A DNA stretch of 64,000 nt from the NCBI GenBank assembly GCA_910577785.1, contig CAJTNT010000011.1:29752-93751 (forward strand), given 5' to 3'. The notes beneath the pieces are model-generated. The model ran no database searches, was not told the DNA's origin, and was given only the letters and a program-made list of their open reading frames with translations. This stretch comes from an uncultured Lachnospiraceae bacterium. Lineage in GTDB: Bacteria > Bacillota > Clostridia > Lachnospirales > Lachnospiraceae. The position numbers were made by a program, and so were the translations under genes. Positions within the stretch are counted from its first letter, which is position 1, and every line of letters begins with the position of its first letter. Shown piece by piece: positions 43,101-50,863 of this stretch.

Positions 43101-46048
43101 CTATTTATGAAAGCAATATGGTTCCTTGTGCTATTAGACGAAGTCCATGGATCATATAATATATCTGCATGCAAAAGCAGGGCTGTCGACTGCTGCTGCG
43201 TATTTGCACGTTTTACATACATGGATACCGTAAAGTCATCCTGTACCTTGCCATCTTTGAGCAGCAGATCTTCTGGAAGCTTTACAGACCCCTTATTGGC
43301 GCCTCCGCCCGGAAGCTGCACAGCCTTGCCGTTGAGGCCGTCAATCTGGCTGACCGTATTGACCTTCTCTGCATTGCCTTTTTTACCGCTTGCGTCCGCC
43401 AGCACATCCTCATCAAACGTATAATGCGCCATCAGCCTGTCTGACAAGGGGCGAACCGTTACAGACGCCGTCACTTCCGTGTCAAAATATCTTAATTTGC
43501 CTGTCACTTCAAAAGTTCCTGCAGACGCATACTTGCTTTCTTCAATTTCAGGCCATATAATTTCTTCTTCTGCTTCTGTGCCGCCTACAAAATGTACCTT
43601 TACGGCTTTTGGCAGTTCCGGCTTTATGCCTATAGAGGTTTCTACAGCAATCGGGTCGCAGGACTCTACCTTGGGGTCTTCCGCCGCATATTTGGCTGCT
43701 ACCTGCGCGTCCGTTAGAGCAACCCCATAGACCTTGACGTCATCAAAAGCCCCTGAGATCACACGGTCCCAGTTATTCACGCCCAGGGCAAGGTACTGGC
43801 CATCGTACAGCAGGCCTTTTGCCCAATTGTCTGGCAGCTCCACTTTCTGGCCGTTCTTGTAAATGCTTGCGCTAGCGCCCTTCTGTACCAGCGTGAACAT
43901 CGTCCATTCATTGGCCGCAATATTCGTGTAGCCATTCCTGCGGTTGCCGGACGCCCAGCAGATCAGGCTCCCTTTGCCATCGTCTCCAGCAATAGAAATC
44001 CACTCTTCCGGGCTGCTCTTTCCTGCGAACAGGATGGAGGACGCCCATCCCGGAAGGGATGAAACCTTTGCCCACAAGGTAACTGTATAGTTCTGCAGCT
44101 TTCCCTGCGGCAGCTTGAGGCCATATTTGCCTTCCTGGGTCTTCACGGCAAAGTCGCCTTCCCGGCCGCTCCTGCCTGCTTCAAATTCTGTCTCACCCTC
44201 ATATGCGCCCATCCCTACGGTGCATTTTTCAATCCCTTCCCCTAATGTGCCTGACGGGGATTCCTCTGTGGCATTGAAATTATAGCTTGCCAGAGGAGCT
44301 GGATCTGTGCCATAGACGGTCACTTTCCGGATCTGCGTTCTGGTAACCCTGCCAACCTTCACGGCTACCCTAAGCTTTGTCTCACCTTCTGCCTTGGCTG
44401 TAACCGTGCCGTCAGCAGCCACCTCGGCGACTTCTGTATCACTGATACTATATGTAACTTTGGCGGAACCTGCAATTGTGGAAGGAAGGATAACATCCGC
44501 CTTCTGTGACTCGCCTGCAAAAAGGCCGATATCCGCCGTGGTAAAGCCGTCTTTTTCCAGGATATCTCCTTCTGTGCTGCCATCGTATAAGTAACGTACC
44601 TGGGACTGGCTCAATGCCTTATCATAAATATACACATCATCCACCAGGCCATTGAACATATTGTCCCATGGATTGGCGGCAATGTAAATGTTCTGGTTCT
44701 CACCGTTAAACGCTTCCGTAGCTTTGCCAGCAAAGACCAACGCTCCATCCTTATAGAATGAAATATCTTCTCCTGACTGCGTAACCGTCAGCATGCTCCA
44801 CTGCCCGGACGGCAGGCCGCTGGTACCAACTACTTTCCAATTGTAAGCCTCATTCCCACTATCATTGGTCCATAATTTAATATTGTTATTCTCTGTTCCA
44901 GCGATTCCTACCCATTTCTCCGGATTAGGCTTACCAATAAACAGGACTGTCATATTATTTGGCAGTTTATTGTTTTCATCCGGCCTTACCCACATGGATG
45001 CTGTGTACTCCGTGCCAAGGTTCGTATGGTTCAGCTTCAGCCCATATCCATCCTTGGCATTTTGGGGACCGCCAACCTTTACGGCCTTGCCTGCTGCCTG
45101 CCCGTCCTGGGCAGGACGCCCTTCTGCAAATACGGCCTCTCCTGTATATGCTGCCGGGGCGCTTCCATTGCCGCTGACTACCTGGCTGACCCCTTCCCCG
45201 AGGCCATCTTCAAAATCATAAACAGCCAAAGGCTTGGGCTCCGTATCGCCCTCGGAGACCAGCGTCTCATCATAATAAGCCTTTACCTGGGCTTCGGACA
45301 ATGCGCCGTCGAAGATCGTGAAGTCATCAATCAGGCCGGTATAATACTCTCCCCCTTCCCAATTTGCCTTGCCAATCATGAACTTACTGGTGGCTGTGAT
45401 GATGCCGTCCAAAGGCATTACTTCTTCTGTCTGGACTTCCGCTTCCTGGCCGTCCAGATACAAAGTAGTGGAATTTTCTGCCATAACAACAGTAACCATC
45501 TTCCATGCGTTGAAAGAGCCCTTATACTCGATGGATTTTTTCCTTGAGCCAGCATTATTCCACCGCTGCACGGTATATTGCCCTGGGGTATCCATCACGC
45601 CAATATAGTGTTCATTGGGGTATGCATTATTCTCATTATTCCTGGATGCAAACCATGCCCACCCTGCATTGCTATTTGTTTTGTTATCTGACGTGGTCTT
45701 GCTCCAATAAGAAATGGTCAGTTCTTTCTTCCCATTAATTAAATTATCATTCTTGTCCCCTGCCTGCGCCAGCGTCAGCCAGGTCTGGCCGCCCAATTCC
45801 AATGCGCCGCCTTTGCCTGTATGGGTATCGCCCTTATTAATAGATGCATTCTTGCCATCAATCACCGCAACTGCGTTTCCGCCGTCTGTCAGGCTTTTGT
45901 CAAAGCTAAAATACGCCAGCTGCTCCGGCATTTCTGCCGCATCGCCTTCCGCAGCGCTGGCCATCTGTGCCGGCAGCATGGTCACTGCCATTGCCGCGCT
46001 CAGTGTAAATGACAGTATCCGTTTTAAAACACTTTTTCCCTTCATCAT
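40106..46048 (-). CDS. Giant secreted LamG/FIVAR-repeat surface protein
   Basis: About 1980 residues. The signal peptide ends near MASAAEG. Order: LamG at about 40-245, LamG 270-500, Big2-like 505-575, LamG 585-785, Ig-like 795-865, LamG 870-1090, Ig-like 1100-1195, eight helical FIVAR-like repeats of 62-72 residues (about 1205-1740), a B-repeat (REGYTFAGWYCGDKKYNF), an MBG-like strand region and a fibronectin-III-like end (YYVKVRAYTNINGKKVYGAYS). No catalytic domain, LPxTG or S-layer motif. ATG 46048 is chosen because a good ribosome site (GAGAAAGGGA) and the signal peptide follow. It probably binds host or plant glycans; function unproven. Confidence 0.88.
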   Translation of the reverse strand: MMKGKSVLKRILSFTLSAAMAVTMLPAQMASAAEGDAAEMPEQLAYFSFDKSLTDGGNAVAVIDGKNASINKGDTHTGKGGALELGGQTWLTLAQAGDKNDNLINGKKELTISYWSKTTSDNKTNSNAGWAWFASRNNENNAYPNEHYIGVMDTPGQYTVQRWNNAGSRKKSIEYKGSFNAWKMVTVVMAENSTTLYLDGQEAEVQTEEVMPLDGIITATSKFMIGKANWEGGEYYTGLIDDFTIFDGALSEAQVKAYYDETLVSEGDTEPKPLAVYDFEDGLGEGVSQVVSGNGSAPAAYTGEAVFAEGRPAQDGQAAGKAVKVGGPQNAKDGYGLKLNHTNLGTEYTASMWVRPDENNKLPNNMTVLFIGKPNPEKWVGIAGTENNNIKLWTNDSGNEAYNWKVVGTSGLPSGQWSMLTVTQSGEDISFYKDGALVFAGKATEAFNGENQNIYIAANPWDNMFNGLVDDVYIYDKALSQSQVRYLYDGSTEGDILEKDGFTTADIGLFAGESQKADVILPSTIAGSAKVTYSISDTEVAEVAADGTVTAKAEGETKLRVAVKVGRVTRTQIRKVTVYGTDPAPLASYNFNATEESPSGTLGEGIEKCTVGMGAYEGETEFEAGRSGREGDFAVKTQEGKYGLKLPQGKLQNYTVTLWAKVSSLPGWASSILFAGKSSPEEWISIAGDDGKGSLICWASGNRRNGYTNIAANEWTMFTLVQKGASASIYKNGQKVELPDNWAKGLLYDGQYLALGVNNWDRVISGAFDDVKVYGVALTDAQVAAKYAAEDPKVESCDPIAVETSIGIKPELPKAVKVHFVGGTEAEEEIIWPEIEESKYASAGTFEVTGKLRYFDTEVTASVTVRPLSDRLMAHYTFDEDVLADASGKKGNAEKVNTVSQIDGLNGKAVQLPGGGANKGSVKLPEDLLLKDGKVQDDFTVSMYVKRANTQQQSTALLLHADILYDPWTSSNSTRNHIAFINRDSERENLMEDGLWVEYNTKADTSSTLGKKGDSQTTADKWEHIAIVTKGSTGEAWLYKNSRLIDYKDNITVKASDLAGRLNYLGACDWPDSDYAGAFDDLKVYDTVLSAGEVKDICDSGFKGSLANAVKGLEIGYAEGDSAASVTSDLTLPNTIAADGVEIRVTWESSDLDVIDGDGLVNRLDSDQEITLTATAALMDTSAGAEDSICSEKKEFKVTVLAGSGIAALKNAVIKAQKVSHVLTQYFADGQAEFKKALKDAQELLEKAQSDTTVEIDKAVIAEAITRLDTAQKALYKRTSLDDKIQEAYEELAKDIYTTDSKEALDAAVREANKVNVNPASTKAEFQVAEKNLQDAIAQLVLRPDASALKALVADVEALDSADYTSASWKALQQALAAAQAALADGDSTADALETAKNGLSSARDALVARATASELNSLYAEIAAIQQMASDDYTSSSWAAVQKAVTDANTAAGSEVKADVTNAKAELQKAKNDLVNISALKAAIAEAGALTQADYTSTTWAGFRGKLDSANTTAANGSATQADVNTALQELNEAKSALVKRSDISRLTDMIAALENLSAENYTAASWAAFSQELVKAKAVTNETPQSEVDAAISSLGEARDALVKLADKTDLNARIAELQVFTADGSGEEANYTSATWASLKEALLAAQAVAAKENATDAEVSSALQSLNDKFTALLARADKLALNRYIAEAEEMDKSDYTKESVAALEAALTEAKAVQAELDAPQDTVNEKAAALREALIGLKIAAYNVIIDTANGEEAITEQIVGGQLLSEPQEPSREGYTFAGWYCGDKKYNFSTPITADITITARWKSLPSVADAKVKVAKAIYNGKARKPEVTVTLNGRILIETIDFTVKYSNNTKVGQGSVTIRGIEGYIGSKTVKFNIVPAKVKSVKLTNKTGRKAAVKFAKATGAKGYQVTYAANSSFKSAKSKDVKKNSLTLSGLKKNKTYYVKVRAYTNINGKKVYGAYSTKVKVQIKK
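40803..42430 (-). repeat. Eight tandem FIVAR-like repeats (protein level)
   Basis: Units of 62-72 residues with YTxxSWxxxxxALxxAxxxxxxxxATxxxVxxAxxxLxxAxxxLV. The best-preserved ones contain SWKALQQALAAAQ, TWAGFRGKLDSAN, SWAAFSQELVKAK and TWASLKEALLAAQ. They form rod-like three-helix bundles that extend the N-terminal domains from the cell. Confidence 0.8.
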
Positions 46049-46660
46049 CTTTTCCCTTTCTCTCCAAAATTTCTGCGAAATTTTCCAAAAACGCAATCTG
46101 CGCCTTTGCTTCTGCCCCACACGGACATCCAATGCCCTGCATGGACAATCTAATTTTCCACTGCCCTCCTTTCCCTGGAACTGCTGTAACGCTTTTTTAC
46201 TGCCTTTCTATAAAAAAATAGCGTGGGCTAATCCATCCTAAAAGTTCGTTATTATTCACGGCCTGGGAGTCGCTCATAGTAACAAAATTACCCACTGCTT
46301 TTCCTATATAATTCTATTCTTTTTCCTGAATTTTTTCAATTATTTTTCACTAAAATTTTAGTAAAGCGCACGTTTTCAGCAAATATTTCCAAAAATTCAT
46401 TGGAATTTTTGTGCATATTTTTCTATTATCTTTTTCACCATCCAGACGGCAGAAATGACAAACTTCCTGTTTTCCCACACAGTCCAGGCGGCAGAAGCAG
46501 CAGCCTTCCTTTTTTCTCACCGCCCGCAGGAAATCAAGTAGTGACAGCTTTCTCCCTGTTCGCCGTGCGTTCCACATGCTACATCAACCGCACACCTCCA
46601 TACGTGGGCCTGTGCATAGAAAAACGGCGCCCCCTCCCGAACGCCGCTTAATATGCTTAT
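46049..46660. other. Long intergenic region upstream of the giant surface gene
   Basis: More than 600 bases without a convincing gene. A palindrome (ACTAAAATTTTAGT) lies at 46349-46362, and a 15-base segment TTATTTTTCACTAAA (46340-46354) also occurs at 22732-22746. Two related Cys-containing segments (about 46441 and 46483) encode CCFCRLD / CHFCRLD on the minus strand; I treat that short frame as a relic. Confidence 0.5.
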
Positions 46661-47218
46661 TTATCCAATCCCCTCGAAAATCTCCGCCAATGTCATTTCT
46701 ATATTCGGAAACTCCTTGAGCCTGATGGCTGTATTGGCATTGTAATACCTATTTTCTTCATCATCCTCCAGGATATAGCTATAAGTAAGCACGTATTTGC
46801 CCTCTGTGAGATAGTAAATCTGTACCGCACGTTCCCTGGGGGATACAATCCAGTATTCCGAAACGCCTGCCTTTTCATAAATCTCTTTCTTCACGGACAT
46901 ATCCCGCATGGCTGTAGAAGGGCTTAAAGTCTCCACGATGAACTTGGGAACGCCGCTGTAGCTCCCGCCCCTCAGCCGCTTCCTGTCACAGATTACCATT
47001 ACATCCGGAATCACATAGTTGTCACTCTCTTCCGGCTGGTATTTAAAATCCAGGTTCTCCATAAATGACAGGCACAGGCTGTCCCTTAAGCCTGCCTTAA
47101 CTTTGGTATGGATATTGCTGTTCACCATTCCATGGATATAATTTGCTGACGGAGACATATCATAGATCACGCCATCAATCTTCTCTTCCTTCCGCCCCTC
47201 TTCCTCTGCCAATCCCAC
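46661..47218 (-). CDS. Uma2-family protein (DUF820)
   Basis: 185 residues, full length. KIDGVIYDMSPSANYIHGMVNSNI, VIPDVMVICDRKRLRGGSYSGVPKFIVETLSPSTAMRD and EKAGVSEYWIVSP are the family core with the Asp, Glu and Lys of a PD-(D/E)XK fold. It is closely similar in layout and sequence to the Uma2 gene at 61900-62454 and less so to that at 26547. Function unknown. Confidence 0.9.
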   Translation of the reverse strand: MGLAEEEGRKEEKIDGVIYDMSPSANYIHGMVNSNIHTKVKAGLRDSLCLSFMENLDFKYQPEESDNYVIPDVMVICDRKRLRGGSYSGVPKFIVETLSPSTAMRDMSVKKEIYEKAGVSEYWIVSPRERAVQIYYLTEGKYVLTYSYILEDDEENRYYNANTAIRLKEFPNIEMTLAEIFEGIG

Positions 47219-47349
47219 ATTCCCACATCCTTTCCTAACCCATTAGACGCCAGAAACACTATTTTTAAACCATGAACCGTAAACTATCTCTTAACAATTC
47301 CTAAGATTCTTCTGTATAGGGATATTCTCCTACACACAAAGCCTCTTCC

Positions 47350-47877
47350 CTATTTCCCCACCACCTCAATCTGGCACATCTGCATGGTGGCCAATGCCGC
47401 CTCATGGGACTCCGGCGTTACCCCGGCACAGCAGGAAGCATCCACAGAAATCGGTGTTTCTGGCATAAAAGCCTTGAACAGCAACGCATTGCTCACAACA
47501 CAGATATCGGTACATAAGCCCACTACTTCAATCTCCATCTCCCCCTTCTTCCCCTCCTGGTTCAGCCGCAGTGCCAGATCCAACGACCCAAACGTAGGCT
47601 TATCCACCACATGGGACGCCTCCACCAGCGCTTCCACCTCCGGGTGCAGCATCCACCCTTCTGTCCCCTGGATGCAATGTTCCACTGGAAGCTTCTTCCC
47701 CTCCGCCGTCTTCAAGTAATCCCTGCCATGCGTATCCCTCGTCGCATAAATATCCACTTTCGCATACGACTTCATTTTCTCTATCACCGGCGCCACGATA
47801 GCCTCTGCCTCTTCCGTCCCCAAAGCGCCGTCTATAAAATCCTTCTGCATATCCACCACTACTAATATTTTCCGCAT
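47350..47877 (-). CDS. Isochorismatase-family hydrolase, nicotinamidase-like
   Basis: About 175 residues. VVVDMQKDFIDGALG (catalytic Asp), IYATRDTHGRDYL (metal His), and VVGLCTDICVVSNALLFKA (catalytic Cys with the cis-peptide neighbour). DKPTFGSLDL supplies the family Lys. Closest to nicotinamidase (nicotinamide to nicotinate). ATG 47877 follows GGGAGGAAG; the ATG at 47898 is less well placed. Confidence 0.88.
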   Translation of the reverse strand: MRKILVVVDMQKDFIDGALGTEEAEAIVAPVIEKMKSYAKVDIYATRDTHGRDYLKTAEGKKLPVEHCIQGTEGWMLHPEVEALVEASHVVDKPTFGSLDLALRLNQEGKKGEMEIEVVGLCTDICVVSNALLFKAFMPETPISVDASCCAGVTPESHEAALATMQMCQIEVVGK

Positions 47878-48003
47878 CTTCCTCCCATTCCTCTCCATTC
47901 ATCTCTATTTCTATGCATTTTAACAGTACCCAAAGCAAGTTTTTCAACAAAAATATATTATGATAGATGCCATTCACACACCAAAAACTCTCCGACAGTA
48001 TTA

Positions 48004-48093
48004 AGGAAATGTTACGGCACTCAACCCACAGCGAAGGAAGCGCGTTTCTGTTGTAGCCTCCCCGCTTCCGCAACGCCCCGTATGGCCATTCCC
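48004..48093 (-). repeat. Dispersed structured element, copy 3 (internally deleted)
   Basis: Minus-strand copy: its left arm (TGCGGAAGCGGGGAGGCT) and the CAGAAACGCGC segment match the start of copies 1 and 2, then it jumps to a TAACATTTCC end like that of the others. The right arm of the stem is missing. It lies 2 bases after the ilvN stop. Confidence 0.7.
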
Positions 48094-48095
48094 CC

Positions 48096-48617
48096 TTACT
48101 TCCGAAAATACTCCGCTCTCCCCCCGCAGGACGTGCTTATCGACTCTATGGCCACCGCGCCTCCCCGCACAATCTCAATCTGGCGGAATTTGCTCCGCAG
48201 AAGGTCAATCAGCTCATTATTCCGCCGCTCCGTCGCCTTGCATTCCAGCAGCACACTGTCCGTCCCAATATCCGCCACTTCCACATGGAATACCTGCGCA
48301 ATCTGGAACAACTCCGCCTTGTCCGCCACAGAGCAGCCCTTCACCTTGGCAAATAAAATTTCTTTCATATGAATCGGCATATCCGTCAGGTCGATGACCT
48401 TGATGACCTCCACCATCCGGTTCAGCTGCTTCTTAATCTGCTCAAAGGTAATGTCGTCGCTGGTAACGCAGATGGTCATCCGGGACACGGTCATATCCTC
48501 TGTCGTGCCGACGGTCAGGCTCTGCAAATTATAGGATTTCCCCGAAAAAAGGCCGGACACCTTGGCGAGGACACCTACTTCGTTTTCCACATATAACGCA
48601 ATCCATCGATTCTTCAT
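48096..48617 (-). CDS. ilvN: Acetolactate synthase regulatory (small) subunit
   Basis: About 173 residues. N-terminal ACT domain (WIALYVENEVGVLAKVSGLFSGKSYNLQSL), second part KGCSVADKAELFQIAQVF, then SKFRQIEIVRGGAVAIE. It mediates valine feedback on IlvB. ATG 48617 follows GGAGGG; earlier in-frame ATG (48659) has no site. 70 bases after ilvB on the same strand. Confidence 0.95.
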   Translation of the reverse strand: MKNRWIALYVENEVGVLAKVSGLFSGKSYNLQSLTVGTTEDMTVSRMTICVTSDDITFEQIKKQLNRMVEVIKVIDLTDMPIHMKEILFAKVKGCSVADKAELFQIAQVFHVEVADIGTDSVLLECKATERRNNELIDLLRSKFRQIEIVRGGAVAIESISTSCGGRAEYFRK

Positions 48618-48687
48618 TCTATTCCCTCCATTCTGCCGCACACTCCCGCTGCGAATCACGGCCGAGGCATGTGCTCCGTACGGCGCA

Positions 48688-50406
48688 TTACTTTAAAATC
48701 ATCTCCGTCATCGGGTTCCCGCCTCTTACCATCGGCAGCACAATCTCTTCCGTCGCTATCATAAACTCAATCAGCACCGACACACCCTGCGCTTTTGCCT
48801 TCTCAAACGCAGGCGCAATCTCCTCTTCCTTCGTAACACGGATCCCGCAGGCGCCATAGCTCTCCGCCAGCTTGACAAAATCCGGCTCATAAGGCGGGCA
48901 GGAGGGGTTTGGCCCCTTGCATTCCTGCGGGCAGCCTTTCCTGCGGCGCAGGCAGGTCGCCCAGTAACGCTTGCCGTAAAAGAGCTGCTGCATCTGCCGT
49001 ACCATGCCCAGATAATAGTTGTTGAGGACACATACGATTACATTTGCCCCCTGGGACATTGCCGTGGCAAATTCCTGAAGGTTCATCTGCATGCCGCCGT
49101 CGCCGCTGATGCAGACCACCGGCTTCTCGGGGCAGCCAATCTTCGCCCCAATGGCTGCCGGGAAGCCAAAGCCCATCGTGCCTAGGCCGCCGGAGGTAAT
49201 AAACTGCTTCTTCTCATTTAAGGATATGTACTGGGCCGCCCACATCTGATGCTGCCCCACATCCGTCACGATAATTCCCTCGGAAAACTGCTTATTGATC
49301 TGCTCCATTACCATCTGCGGCGTCATACCGCGGTCCCTGCGCATTTCCAGCGGATTCTCCTGATCCCATTCCCGGATCTGCGCCAGCCAGTCCTCCGTAT
49401 CCTGCGGCTCCGCCCATTCCAAAAGCTTCTCCAGCGCCAGCCTGGCATCCGCCACAATCGGCACATCCACAACCACGTTCCTGGAAATCGCCGCCGCATC
49501 GATGTCCACATGGACAATCTGTGCATAGGGGGCAAATTCATTCAAATCCCCGGTAATCCGATCATTAAAGCGCGTGCCAATGGAAAACAGCACATCACAG
49601 TTGCCTACGGCAAGATTGGCCGCGTATTTCCCATGCATGCCGCTGTTGCCGATGTAATACGGATGGTCGGTAGGAACGGCGCCCTTGCCCATGACGGTAG
49701 TGATCACAGGAACTTTCGTCTTCTCCACCAGTTCCAGCATCAGGCCGTTGGCATGGGCGCAGTTCACGCCGCCCCCAATGAGGAACAGCGGCTTCTTGGC
49801 TGCCTTCAGCAGTTTGTATCCCTTCTTCAGCTGGCCAACATGGACGTTTTCATTGGGCTTATAGCCGCGGATAGAGACAGACTGCGGATATTCCCCAGGG
49901 CCTGCGGAAGTCTGGATATCCTTGGGCAGGTCAATCAGCACCGGGCCTGGCTTGCCTGTCCTGGCAATATGGAAGGCCATTTTCAGGATACGTCCCAGAT
50001 CCTTGCGGCTGCGTACCGTCACACCGTATTTGGTGATGCTGCGGGTCATGCCCACGATATCCACCTCCTGGAATGCATCATTGCCAATCAAGCCCAATGG
50101 AACCTGGCCTGTAATGCACACCAGAGGAATGCTGTCATAATGGGCGTCTGCGAGCCCCGTTATGATATTGGTGGCGCCTGGGCCGCTGGTCACAATACAG
50201 ACGCCTACCTTGCCGGTGGCCTTGGCATAGCCTTCTGCCTCGTGGATTAAGCCCTGCTCATGCCGCGGCAGCACCAGTTCTATTTCTTCATGCTTATATA
50301 GTTCGTCCAGGATATCCGTTACCATGCCGCCGGGATAGGCAAAGACCGTATCCACGCCTTCCTCTGACAGTGCTTTTACAAACAGCTTCCTTCCCGTTAT
50401 ATCCAT
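48688..50406 (-). CDS. ilvB: Acetolactate synthase catalytic (large) subunit with Cys-rich insert
   Basis: About 572 residues. ThDP enzyme: EEGVDTVFAYPGG, catalytic Glu in RHEQG, FAD region, and ISGDGGMQMN...VCVLNNYYLGM as the Mg/ThDP motif. It makes acetolactate for branched-chain amino acids. Near residues 482-505, after YGKRYWA, it has an insert with four cysteines (CLRRRKGCPQECKGPNPSC) that simple IlvB proteins lack. ATG 50406 has GAGGTGA at 8 bases. ilvN follows. Confidence 0.95.
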   Translation of the reverse strand: MDITGRKLFVKALSEEGVDTVFAYPGGMVTDILDELYKHEEIELVLPRHEQGLIHEAEGYAKATGKVGVCIVTSGPGATNIITGLADAHYDSIPLVCITGQVPLGLIGNDAFQEVDIVGMTRSITKYGVTVRSRKDLGRILKMAFHIARTGKPGPVLIDLPKDIQTSAGPGEYPQSVSIRGYKPNENVHVGQLKKGYKLLKAAKKPLFLIGGGVNCAHANGLMLELVEKTKVPVITTVMGKGAVPTDHPYYIGNSGMHGKYAANLAVGNCDVLFSIGTRFNDRITGDLNEFAPYAQIVHVDIDAAAISRNVVVDVPIVADARLALEKLLEWAEPQDTEDWLAQIREWDQENPLEMRRDRGMTPQMVMEQINKQFSEGIIVTDVGQHQMWAAQYISLNEKKQFITSGGLGTMGFGFPAAIGAKIGCPEKPVVCISGDGGMQMNLQEFATAMSQGANVIVCVLNNYYLGMVRQMQQLFYGKRYWATCLRRRKGCPQECKGPNPSCPPYEPDFVKLAESYGACGIRVTKEEEIAPAFEKAKAQGVSVLIEFMIATEEIVLPMVRGGNPMTEMILK

Positions 50407-50458
50407 TGCCATATCATCACCTCTATATTTTTATGTTTTGACAAAACGTTGTCCCACT

Positions 50459-50467
50459 ATTGTAGCA
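50459..50467 (-). promoter_or_regulatory. Extended -10 promoter of ilvB with adjacent dyad
   Basis: TGCTACAAT on the minus strand, an extended -10. Just downstream, GACAAAACGTTGTC (50439-50452) is a short dyad near the start point and may be an operator. Confidence 0.5.
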
Positions 50468-50550
50468 GAAAATCGCTGGTTATGGAAGGGGGTTTTTGTT
50501 TTTTGGCAAAACGCAGGATTGGGGAGGGCATTCATGGGGGGGACATTCAT

Positions 50551-50746
50551 GGGATGGGGAAAGTGGCCACACGAGCCGCTGCGGAAGGGGGAGGCTGCAA
50601 CAGAAACGCGCTCCCGCTCCGATCGGGACGTAGCAGTACAGAGGGACGGCAGGAAAAGACCTCGCTAAGTACTGACGTCCCTTTAGGGTTTCTTTATGCA
50701 GCCTCCCCCTTCCTCCGCTACAAAGCAGAAACCGCTACATTTCCTT
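50551..50746 (+). repeat. Dispersed structured element, copy 2
   Basis: Outer stem: 50581-50599 with 50697-50718. Inner stem: GGGACGT (50625-50631) with ACGTCCC (50665-50671), continued by AGTAC/GTACT. Both stems differ from copy 1 by paired, compensating changes. It lies between the divergent-looking regions of ilvB and putP; no gene in this stretch. Confidence 0.85.
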
Positions 50747-50804
50747 CTGGTATTAAGGCAATACAAGATGCTATCAGCATAAAATTGATCCAATATGAAA
50801 AGAA

Positions 50805-50844
50805 AAAGCGCAAAGCCGTGGGAAAATAACAGGCTTTGCGCTTT
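50805..50844 (-). terminator. Terminator after putP
   Basis: Thirteen-pair perfect stem AAAGCGCAAAGCC/GGCTTTGCGCTTT with a T-rich tail on the minus strand. Confidence 0.9.
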
Positions 50845-50863
50845 AACTGTAGCAGCTTCTGTT

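Noticed and set aside
40106..46048. Sortase anchoring of the giant protein
   Set aside because: The C-terminus ends in a basic fibronectin-like strand without LPxTG or a membrane segment.
46350..46577. Small minus-strand protein with repeated CxFCRLD motifs
   Set aside because: No good ribosome site, low-complexity composition and a 42-base tandem repeat origin; treated as relic.
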